11,485 nt of DNA from Deferribacteraceae bacterium. GTDB lineage: Bacteria > Chrysiogenota > Deferribacteres > Deferribacterales > JAISNW01. The stretch's first letter is position 1. Each line of letters opens with the position of its first letter. The notes under the pieces were generated by a model. The model made no database searches, had not been told where the DNA came from, and saw only the letters and a list, made by a program, of their open reading frames with translations. Below are positions 1 through 4,597 of this stretch, piece after piece. Where the stretch lies: NCBI GenBank assembly GCA_031276055.1, contig JAISNW010000090.1, positions 1-11,485 of the forward strand. The letters are read 5' to 3'. A program made the position numbers and the translations under genes.

Positions 1-702
1 ATTGCGTATCTGAACAAGCAGCTGTGGATCAACCTGAACGGAAAAACGTCTTCTTAGATCTGCCAACGTCCTACTGGACATAGAAAAAGTTGCAGATATA
101 GGACCGCTGCCTACCAGATTTGTAATCACGTAGGAAGGGGCTACCTGCTCGCCTTCATTAAAGTTTATCACCCCAATCTTGCCCGCTATAGGGGATGTAA
201 TATTAGTGTAAGAGAGGTTTAACTTAGCCTCTTCAAGAGCTGCCTGCGCACCACTTAAAGCCGCCTGCGCCTGCCTATTTGCAGCGTTTGCGTTGTCATA
301 GGCGGCTTTAGAGATAGTCTTCCTATCATAACTGACTTTCGCCCTGTCAAAATCCAACTTTGCTTTGTTCGCTGCGGCTTGAGCTTGCACAACAGCTGCT
401 GAAGCTCTGTTGACGGCTGTTTGAAATGGTGCATTGTCTATAATGAAGAGCAGCTGCCCCTTCCTTACAATCTCCCCTTCTTTCACAAGGCGCTTTTGAA
501 GAGTTCCTGAAACGCGCGGAGCGATAGCGGCTTTAGATTCCGCCTCTAACTTGCCTAAAAAGCTACTAGTTGGAGAAACATCTTCTAAAGCCACCTGACT
601 TACGATAACCGTGGGAGGCGGCAACTGGGCTTGCTCTACAGGCTTTTTGCATGCAACGGCCGCGGCAAGAACACAAAACAACAAAAGCACCTTTTTCAAC
701 AT
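1..702 (-). CDS. RND/MFP-type efflux periplasmic adaptor lipoprotein, C-terminus beyond window
   Basis: This is the periplasmic membrane-fusion subunit of a probable tripartite exporter, linking an inner-membrane pump to an outer-membrane TolC-type channel. I translated the minus strand from the ATG at 702; 234 residues are visible and the frame is open to base 1. Residues 1-18 form a lipoprotein signal peptide (MLKK, hydrophobic core, A-V-A-C18). Residues about 55-90 contain a lipoyl half-motif (APRVSGTL, then VKEGEIVRKGQLLFIID). An Ala/Gln/Lys-rich coiled-coil hairpin covers about 95-165, and the second lipoyl half follows (LSYTNITSPIAGKIG, then NEGEQV). These are standard AcrA/HlyD-family landmarks. 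A GGAG ribosome site precedes the ATG. The pump gene would be expected downstream, outside the window. The TolC-like gene at 6668 is a possible partner. The family call is secure; the substrate is unknown. Confidence 0.93.
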   Translation of the reverse strand, partial: MLKKVLLLFCVLAAAVACKKPVEQAQLPPPTVIVSQVALEDVSPTSSFLGKLEAESKAAIAPRVSGTLQKRLVKEGEIVRKGQLLFIIDNAPFQTAVNRASAAVVQAQAAANKAKLDFDRAKVSYDRKTISKAAYDNANAANRQAQAALSGAQAALEEAKLNLSYTNITSPIAGKIGVINFNEGEQVAPSYVITNLVGSGPISATFSMSSRTLADLRRRFSVQVDPQLLVQIRN

Positions 703-766
703 TGGCTATCTCCAAAAGCAAAAACGGCTAAACAAGAACGCAACGCGGATGCCTACCGTAAAAATT

Positions 767-862
767 TTATCGTAAATTACCTAACATCATGCAACAGCTA
801 CGGCGGCTATAGCAGCAACTATAGCGGGGGCGGCATGAGTATAAAACAACTATAGAGCCCAT
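767..862 (-). CDS. Possible 31-aa Cys/Arg-rich leader peptide upstream of the efflux adaptor
   Basis: A short frame begins at the first ATG after the predicted transcription start (about 872) and stops 64 bases before the adaptor ATG. The product is MGSIVVLYSC followed by a patterned Cys/Tyr/Ser/Arg tail (YSCC, YSRR, SCCMM). It has five cysteines, at residues 10, 16, 17, 23 and 24. The only ribosome-site-like sequence upstream is a weak AGAG. The frame is laid over the AACTATA repeats, so its composition may simply reflect that repeat. I cannot show that it is translated. Leader peptides that sense drugs or amino acids are known in front of some resistance genes, which is why it is listed. 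Confidence 0.2.
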   Translation of the reverse strand: MGSIVVLYSCRPRYSCCYSRRSCCMMLGNLR

Positions 863-884
863 GTATGCACTCTAGCTAACTATA
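806..884. repeat. Phased AACTATA repeats and a GCTATAG inverted repeat in the efflux 5' region
   Basis: The plus-strand heptamer AACTATA occurs at 817-823, 848-854 and 878-884, that is at steps of 31 and 30 bp, close to three helical turns. The first copy is also half of a perfect inverted repeat, GCTATAG (806-812), six bases, CTATAGC (819-825). The last copy overlaps the predicted -10 box of the adaptor promoter. Spacing on one face of the helix is what cooperative regulator sites look like. The motif also resembles a -10 box (TATAGTT), so tandem weak promoters are an alternative. Confidence 0.45.
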
Positions 885-906
885 CACTATTTTTCCTATT
901 TGTCAA
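879..906 (-). promoter_or_regulatory. Sigma-70-type promoter for the efflux adaptor
   Basis: On the minus strand TTGACA (901-906) is followed after 16 bp by TATAGT (879-884). This predicts a start near 872 and a 5' leader of about 170 nt before the adaptor ATG at 702. The -10 box lies inside one of three AACTATA repeats, so a repressor or activator binding those repeats would act directly on this promoter. A weaker second candidate, TTTATA-16-TATAGT, uses the repeat at 817. Confidence 0.6.
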
Positions 907-964
907 ATCATGATCAGATTCTTTCCACTCTTTTTTACAATCAGAAGAGCCAATACAATATTAT

Positions 965-1297
965 TCAAGTTTTCTTATTAAAATAATTTGCCTTTTCGTT
1001 TGTCTGTGAATACGTTGCAAAGGTCGATGCCTTTAACCTCTCTTCAGATATCCTCTTCTGCAGCTCTTTTTTAGTTTCACTGTATTTTTCCTCGAGGGAG
1101 AGTAGATAGAGGTGGACAATCTCTAGCTTTTCCTCTGTTACACCGTCAGGTTCATCTTCCACCACCTGCACCAGTTGATTAAAGGCTTCGCAGTAGGTAT
1201 TAAAGAGATCTTCACTGATATTAGGATCATCTGCCTGCATGAGCTCGTCAATCAACTGCCTAACCCTAAGCCAGATGAGATCAAAATTTGTCAACAT
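965..1297 (-). CDS. Unrecognised 110-aa soluble helical protein
   Basis: I do not recognise this protein. It starts MLTNFDLIWLRVRQLID and is acidic in the middle (DDPNISEDLF, EDEPDGVTEEK). A long charged helix, probably coiled coil, runs from about residue 65 to 95 (LLSLEEKYSETKKELQKRISEERL). There is no signal peptide or membrane segment. A longer reading of the same frame up to 1408 exists, but I chose the ATG at 1297. A good promoter (TTTACA-17-TATATT) lies at 1325-1353, just upstream of it, and the upstream extension would read through a terminator hairpin. AAGG lies 8-9 bases before the ATG. The size and helical, acidic character resemble small flagellar or chaperone-like helpers, but no motif supports that. 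A promoter-proximal RNA element at 1351-1445 may control it. Confidence 0.7.
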   Translation of the reverse strand: MLTNFDLIWLRVRQLIDELMQADDPNISEDLFNTYCEAFNQLVQVVEDEPDGVTEEKLEIVHLYLLSLEEKYSETKKELQKRISEERLKASTFATYSQTNEKANYFNKKT

Positions 1298-1324
1298 TTT
1301 CTTTACCTTACCGAAATCAGAGGG

Positions 1325-1353
1325 AATATAACATAGAGGAGTTGATATGTAAA
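1325..1353 (-). promoter_or_regulatory. Sigma-70-type promoter for the 110-aa gene
   Basis: On the minus strand TTTACA (1348-1353), a 17-bp spacer and TATATT (1325-1330) predict transcription from about 1318, 21 bases before the ATG at 1297. The -35 box overlaps the T-rich tail of the upstream terminator (1351-1392), so the two elements are packed end to end. Confidence 0.55.
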
Positions 1354-1392
1354 TAATAAAACAGCTGCATCCCCGTAACCAGGAATGCAGCC
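1351..1392 (-). terminator. Rho-independent terminator upstream of the 110-aa gene
   Basis: Read on the minus strand, the arm GGCTGCATTCC (1382-1392) pairs with GGGATGCAGCT (1363-1373). This gives an 11-bp stem with two G-T wobbles and an 8-base loop, followed by the tail TGTTTTATTATTT. No protein gene ends here. It therefore closes either a small RNA or an attenuated leader transcribed from the promoter at 1452-1480. Confidence 0.65.
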
Positions 1393-1445
1393 AAAAGGAG
1401 GTGATCATACATGGAAAAACTTTTCAACAAGGTTTAGCCCTGCAT
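1351..1445 (-). ncRNA. Candidate small RNA or attenuator leader with an anti-Shine-Dalgarno segment
   Basis: A roughly 95-nt minus-strand transcript is bounded by a near-consensus promoter (TTGACA-17-TAATAT at 1452-1480) and an intrinsic terminator (1351-1392). Just before the terminator stem, complement of 1394-1406, it contains GATCACCTCCTTT. This is identical to the 3' tail of bacterial 16S rRNA, so the RNA could pair with ribosome-binding sites. The predicted 5' end carries ATGCAG (complement of 1440-1445). That sequence can pair with CTGCAT in the 5' arm of the terminator and so act as an antiterminator. Two readings fit: a trans-acting small RNA, or a regulated leader for the 110-aa gene at 1297. 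On the plus strand the same bases form a strong ribosome site before an eight-codon frame (1411-1437), but no gene follows it. I do not recognise a named RNA family. Confidence 0.45.
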
Positions 1446-1451
1446 AACTGA

Positions 1452-1480
1452 ATATTATATTAAAAGTTCTCTTTTGTCAA
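1452..1480 (-). promoter_or_regulatory. Near-consensus sigma-70 promoter for the candidate RNA
   Basis: On the minus strand TTGACA (1475-1480) is followed after 17 bp by TAATAT (1452-1457). TATAAT at 1454-1459 with 15-bp spacing is an overlapping alternative. The predicted start is about 1445. An imperfect direct repeat beginning GCTAAAC flanks the promoter, one copy (from 1492 down) covering the -35 box and the other (from 1438 down) just inside the transcript, 54 bp apart. These could be operator sites. Confidence 0.6.
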
Positions 1481-1533
1481 ATAAAGTTTAGCAATCTCTG
1501 TTATTTATTTGTAAGACGCGCGGCTCTTAAATT

Positions 1534-1591
1534 CCCCTTCACCCTTTCGCCTTTTATATTTACATAAAAGAGAAAGGTTTCAGTAAAGGGG
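1534..1591. repeat. Long interrupted inverted repeat downstream of iclR-family gene
   Basis: Three nested pairs line up: CCCCTT (1534-1539) with AAGGGG (1586-1591), CCTTTC (1543-1548) with GAAAGG (1572-1577), and CTTTTAT (1551-1557) with ATAAAAG (1564-1570), around a 6-base loop. There is no T-run after either side, so it is not a standard terminator. It could still stabilise or block the 3' end of the iclR-family transcript. Immediately next to it, at 1604-1627, lie three imperfect 8-bp tandem units (GTTTATGA twice, then GTAAATGA). Confidence 0.45.
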
Positions 1592-1647
1592 TGACCGCCT
1601 TTCGTTTATGAGTTTATGAGTAAATGAAAGAATTCCGGGCGGGGTAA

Positions 1648-2430
1648 TTATGATTCATCATAACCTGAACGTTTTGAAATTTCTAGGGAATATCTCATTA
1701 GTGTAGGAACTATCTTGTCTCTAATCTTATCAATGCCGAGTCGAGAGGCGGGAGCGCTTATGCTTAATGCAGCCACCGGTTGGCGTTGATAGCCGCGTAT
1801 TGCTACAGCTGCAGATCTGACGCCGCTTTCCAACTCTTCATCGTCTATAGCAAAGCCGTTCTGAGCAATCTCCCTCAAGGCGCTTTTCAGCTCCGTAAAA
1901 GAGGTTATTGTATTCTCGGTGCACCTAACGAGCCGTTTATGATGGTATAGAGAAGATAACGTTTTACCCGGCAATTCTGCCAGTAAAACTTTTCCAATAT
2001 CAGCTGCGTGGGCGGGGAGACTCCTGCCTACCCTAGAGGCAACCCTAACAGGAGCTAGAGTTTCAGATACGCCTAAGTAGACCGCATTTTCACCATGCAA
2101 AAGCCCTATATAAGAAGACTCTCCAAACTCCTGCGTCAACTTCTTCATAAAAGGTTTAGCAAGCGAGAGCATGCCAAACCTATGTATGAATTTCTCCCCA
2201 AGATTGAATATACCAAGCCCAAGCCTATAATTTCCAGTCAGGGGGTTCTGTTCAATAAACCCCCTGGAACACAACGTTGCAAGCAACCTAAACACATTGT
2301 TTTTGTGAAGCCCAACAGCATTGCTAAGCTCTGTAACCCCATACTCCTCCTTCGCATATGCCCTAAACACCTCAAAAAGCTGCAACATATGGTCAACAGA
2401 GCGGGCAGGCTTATCAGCGGAAACCGGCAT
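1648..2430 (-). CDS. IclR-family transcriptional regulator
   Basis: A DNA-binding regulator of the IclR family, whose members usually control a nearby catabolic or transport operon in response to a small acid or aromatic ligand. The 260 residues match the usual family length. The N-terminal winged helix-turn-helix covers about residues 9-70 (PARSVDHMLQLFEVF, then VTELSNAVGLHKNNVFRLLATL, then the wing GFIEQNPLTGNYRLG). The effector domain covers about 80-255, with the family signatures VGRSLPAHAADIGKVLLA and, near residue 200, the EELESGVRSAAVAIRG segment. The ATG at 2430 lies four bases after the stop of the lipoprotein gene, and the GGAAGAG serving it lies inside that gene's end. The two are therefore co-transcribed and probably translationally coupled. 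No catabolic target operon is in view, so the ligand and regulon are unknown. Confidence 0.93.
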   Translation of the reverse strand: MPVSADKPARSVDHMLQLFEVFRAYAKEEYGVTELSNAVGLHKNNVFRLLATLCSRGFIEQNPLTGNYRLGLGIFNLGEKFIHRFGMLSLAKPFMKKLTQEFGESSYIGLLHGENAVYLGVSETLAPVRVASRVGRSLPAHAADIGKVLLAELPGKTLSSLYHHKRLVRCTENTITSFTELKSALREIAQNGFAIDDEELESGVRSAAVAIRGYQRQPVAALSISAPASRLGIDKIRDKIVPTLMRYSLEISKRSGYDES

Positions 2431-2434
2431 ACAG

Positions 2435-3043
2435 CTACTCTTCCAACGTTTCAGGCTCCTCCAATATATCTAGTTCATAGGCTTCAGTTTCAAGCTCTCC
2501 ATCAGTAGTTTCAAGAATATCATCTTCAAGAGGAGCATCTGCTGCTGGAGTCTCTTGTTCAACCTCAACTGTTTCAACTGGCTGCTCTTCTTCAATCACA
2601 ACAGGAGTCTCGGGTTCAGGAATAGATATAATATCGCTTGTTGAAGGCGTCCAAGTGGTTCCTAAGCTAGTTCCGCAGATATCAGCTACACCAACGAGGT
2701 CTTGCAAGAAATATATGCCGTCAGGGCGATCAGTGGGAAGCCCTATCTTGCTAGGGTCTGCAACAATAATAGTCCCTGTGATCTCATAACCGCTAACCAA
2801 AGATTTTTTGTAAGGAACAAGAGATGTTTTGCCATTATAGGAGATAACAGCACCGTCATCACTTGTGCTTGCTTTAATTGTGCAAGGGGTGACACAGACT
2901 TGATCGTTGACAATAAGCTCCAGATTTGTGGGGCAGCTTGTAACGACAACTCCCCTGTCGCTGAATGGGAGAGCATGCTCAAAGTGACACCCTGCCAATG
3001 CAAACAGGGAAACAGCAAGAAGAACAGTTGATAATAGCTTCAT
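2435..3043 (-). CDS. Putative PEGA-like lipoprotein with acidic C-terminal tail
   Basis: A 202-residue exported lipoprotein. Residues 1-19 are a signal peptide ending in the lipobox L-A-G-C19. Residues about 35-80 (VVVTSCPTNLELIVNDQV, then TPCTIKAS) have the shape of a PEGA domain, a small surface-associated beta fold; this is a resemblance, not a firm assignment. The mature part has five further cysteines, and two of them (in QVCVTPC) could form a disulfide. From about residue 140 to the end the protein is a low-complexity acidic tail of Glu, Asp, Pro, Thr and Val, probably disordered. I chose the ATG at 3043 because GGAG (3050-3053) sits six bases upstream; longer in-frame starts have no ribosome site and would spoil the signal peptide. 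It is the first gene of an operon with the IclR-family regulator. Its function is unknown. Confidence 0.8.
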   Translation of the reverse strand: MKLLSTVLLAVSLFALAGCHFEHALPFSDRGVVVTSCPTNLELIVNDQVCVTPCTIKASTSDDGAVISYNGKTSLVPYKKSLVSGYEITGTIIVADPSKIGLPTDRPDGIYFLQDLVGVADICGTSLGTTWTPSTSDIISIPEPETPVVIEEEQPVETVEVEQETPAADAPLEDDILETTDGELETEAYELDILEEPETLEE

Positions 3044-3129
3044 AAACATCTCCAAAAATAATGCTTAGAATTAACTCACATTAAGGCCCGCTCACCAGTT
3101 AAACAAAACGCGCCGACTGTGTAAAGTTA

Positions 3130-3159
3130 TATTTAGCATATTAAATCAGAAATAATCAA
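3130..3159 (-). promoter_or_regulatory. Candidate extended -10 promoter for the lipoprotein-iclR operon
   Basis: On the minus strand TTGATT (3154-3159) is followed after 18 bp by TAAATA (3130-3135), preceded by TGC as in an extended -10 element. Between the predicted start (about 3123) and the gene lies a pair of half-sites, TTAACT (3071-3076) and AGTTAA (3097-3102), perfect inverted copies 20 bases apart. These could be an operator for the co-transcribed regulator. The surroundings are very AT-rich, so chance matches are likely. Confidence 0.3.
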
Positions 3160-3237
3160 GCTAAAAAATTAATAAAGTAAAAAAAATGGCAGTTTTTTAG
3201 GAATTCTGGAAATAAAAGGGGAGGAAAGATTTTTTCC

Positions 3238-3266
3238 TTGACAAGCGCTGTGCACGGTATTAAGCT
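3238..3266 (+). promoter_or_regulatory. Candidate promoter for the pilin-like gene
   Basis: TTGACA (3238-3243) is an exact -35 box, and 17 bp later comes TAAGCT (3261-3266), a poor -10 box. It may need an activator. The spacer holds the palindrome GTGCAC. A GAGG ribosome site sits five bases before the ATG at 3288. Confidence 0.35.
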
Positions 3267-3287
3267 AGTTGAAAGATTGAGGGCATT

Positions 3288-3872
3288 ATGGGTAAAGGGT
3301 TTACGCTTGTTGAAATAACCATAGTTATGCTGATAATAGGGGTAATAGCGGCGCTCGCCATAAAGGGGAAAGACCTTGTGGAGGTTGCCAATGTCCGCTC
3401 GGAGCTGCGCAAGCTGGAGAGGTTTGACCTCGCCGTTAAAACGATTGTTCTAAAGAAAAGCACTCATGGGGGAGCGGACGCATTTGATAGATATTATCCT
3501 GCTGGTTCCGAGATTGTCTCAACCTTTTTCACCGATAACGGTTCTCTTGTTGACAGCGATTTTACTACTTATCTAGTGCCCGTAAATCAGAGGAAGAGCG
3601 TTTGGCGGCGTGCTTTTGATAATGAATCTAAGGTAAGCGTCTCTTCTGAGAATTCTATCACAGTTATGGGGCGTTATACCCCTCAAGAGGCTTGCATGGT
3701 GGAATTTATTATGGATGATACGCACCCGCTCACCGGCAGAGTTAGTGCATATCCATTTATGCACAATGGGGCGCCTCCTGATAATTCAACAGTTTATAAC
3801 AGCTGTGCTGACTGGCTGAATGTATTTGAGAGCGGAAAGAATGACGTCACTCTTTTTTACAGGATTATGTAG
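3288..3872 (+). CDS. Type IV pilin-like (prepilin) protein
   Basis: A 194-residue class III-signal protein, a minor pilin or pseudopilin of a type IV pilus or type II secretion-like system. The start MGKG-FTLVE is the prepilin peptidase site: cleavage after Gly4 and methylation of Phe5, with the conserved Glu at position 5 of the mature chain. It is followed by the usual hydrophobic helix (ITIVMLIIGVIAALAI, to about residue 26). The globular domain, about 50-194, is not one I recognise. It carries two cysteines near the C-terminal half (QEACMVEF and NSCADW), which could form the D-loop disulfide typical of pilins. There are no pilus assembly genes nearby, so it is an orphan in this view. Its stop is 55 bases before the next gene and no terminator is visible, so it may share a transcript with the run that follows. 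Confidence 0.82.
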   Translation: MGKGFTLVEITIVMLIIGVIAALAIKGKDLVEVANVRSELRKLERFDLAVKTIVLKKSTHGGADAFDRYYPAGSEIVSTFFTDNGSLVDSDFTTYLVPVNQRKSVWRRAFDNESKVSVSSENSITVMGRYTPQEACMVEFIMDDTHPLTGRVSAYPFMHNGAPPDNSTVYNSCADWLNVFESGKNDVTLFYRIM

Positions 3873-3927
3873 GAAAAGTCTTCCAGTTTCAAAAAATCTT
3901 AAATTTCATTATTTCTAGGGAGGGACG

Positions 3928-4248
3928 ATGCAATATGACATTAGGCTGGTAAAGCTGGTCACAGGCGAAACGGTTATGGGCAGCTACGATGCCCAGAAAG
4001 CCTGCCTAAAAGATATAGTTCTGATTCAGAGCATCCCAACGGGCGCCGGGGTTCAGTTAGCTATACTCCCTTACGGCTTTCCTTTAGAGGAGGCTGTAGA
4101 GGGCGAGATAGCGGAAAGAAATATAATTTATACCTTTAGCAAAGTTCCAGAAGAACTTTCTAAGAAATATTTAGAAGCCAAAAGCAGCATCCGCATCGCC
4201 TCAGGGATCGAGGGGCTTGGCAATAAAGGCGGCGGCATCCTCCTTTAA
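3928..4248 (+). CDS. Putative Sm-like (LSM-fold) small protein
   Basis: A 106-residue cytoplasmic protein with no signal or membrane segment. Residues about 5-75 follow an Sm-like layout. The Sm1-type strands are IRLVKLVTGETVMGSY, then DIVLIQSIPTGAGVQLAI. A linker containing PYGFPLEEA follows, and then an Sm2-type strand (ERNIIYTFSKVPEEL). A KYLEAKSSIRI segment and a Gly-rich end follow. This shape (GE-V-G near the start, LPYGFP, I-Y-T before a P-EEL-KYL helix) is one I associate with uncharacterised Sm-like proteins of bacteria and phages. The assignment is from memory of patterns and needs a profile search. It has a strong ribosome site (GGGAGGG, five bases from the ATG). Its stop overlaps an ATG (TAATG), followed 14 bases later by hypA. 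If it is Sm-like it could bind RNA, but that is inference. Confidence 0.6.
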   Translation: MQYDIRLVKLVTGETVMGSYDAQKACLKDIVLIQSIPTGAGVQLAILPYGFPLEEAVEGEIAERNIIYTFSKVPEELSKKYLEAKSSIRIASGIEGLGNKGGGILL

Positions 4249-4270
4249 TGCACGAACTTTAATGCACGAA
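4243..4270 (+). repeat. Exact 14-bp tandem duplication at the hypA start
   Basis: CTTTAATGCACGAA occurs twice head to tail (4243-4256 and 4257-4270). Each copy contains TAATG followed by CAC GAA, the first codons of hypA. The first copy gives the frame ATG CAC GAA CTT TAA, whose stop overlaps the real hypA ATG at 4262. Confidence 0.9.
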
Positions 4271-4597
4271 GTTGGCGTTGCTCAAGAGATTTTAACAAAG
4301 GCTTTTAAGAGTGCGGCGGATGCTAAAAAGATTACCCGCATAGGCCTCACTCTCGGCAATAGATCAGGCGTTGACCGCTCCTCTTTAGAATTTGCCATCA
4401 ACGCCCTAAAAGAGTCTACTATAGCTTCAGAGTGCGTTGTTGAAATTATTGAAGAAAAAACGATTGGGTATTGCAGCGATTGCGGAAGCGAGAGCTATGT
4501 GGATGCGTTTTTTGCCGTCTGCCCTAGATGCAATTCGCCTATACTGGAATACTCCGGCGGCGGGGGGCTGACCTTAAATTATCTGGATGTTGAGTAA
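4262..4597 (+). CDS. hypA: Hydrogenase nickel-incorporation protein HypA
   Basis: HypA is a nickel metallochaperone that, with HypB, delivers Ni to [NiFe]-hydrogenase large subunits (and in some bacteria to urease). The 111 residues match the family. It begins MHEVGVAQEIL, the canonical HypA N-terminus, in which the Met1 amine and His2 bind nickel. The zinc site is two CxxC pairs (YCSDCG and VCPRCN, about residues 75-94). I chose the ATG at 4262 because it gives this exact terminus; the upstream ATG at 4248 gives only MHEL before a stop. There is no good ribosome site, so translation probably depends on coupling to the upstream gene. Its stop overlaps the start of argB (TAATG). No hypB or hydrogenase genes are visible here, so the gene is detached from its usual cluster. 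Confidence 0.95.
   Translation: MHEVGVAQEILTKAFKSAADAKKITRIGLTLGNRSGVDRSSLEFAINALKESTIASECVVEIIEEKTIGYCSDCGSESYVDAFFAVCPRCNSPILEYSGGGGLTLNYLDVE

Noticed and set aside
631..855. Plus-strand 74-codon frame with a Ser/Tyr/Gly-rich end
   Set aside because: It overlaps the signal peptide region of the adaptor on the opposite strand, has no ribosome site, and its Gly-rich end comes from the AACTATA/GCTATAG repeats.
1394..1406. Remnant of a 16S rRNA gene end (GATCACCTCCTTT on the minus strand)
   Set aside because: The identity stops at 13 bases; the sequence before it does not match the conserved helix 45 region, and no tRNA or 23S sequence follows.
1298..1408. N-terminal extension of the 110-aa protein to an ATG at 1408
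   Set aside because: It would read through the terminator hairpin and the promoter for the gene, and its residues do not look like the rest of the protein.
1411..1437. Plus-strand eight-codon frame MEKLFNKV preceded by AAAAGGAGGTGATC, a near-perfect ribosome site
   Set aside because: No plus-strand gene follows that it could lead, and the same bases fit better inside a minus-strand RNA with its own promoter and terminator. Kept as an alternative reading.
2095..2508. Long plus-strand frame opposite the iclR-family gene and lipoprotein end
   Set aside because: It is antisense to two well-supported genes, and its Lys/Pro-rich product has no recognisable feature.
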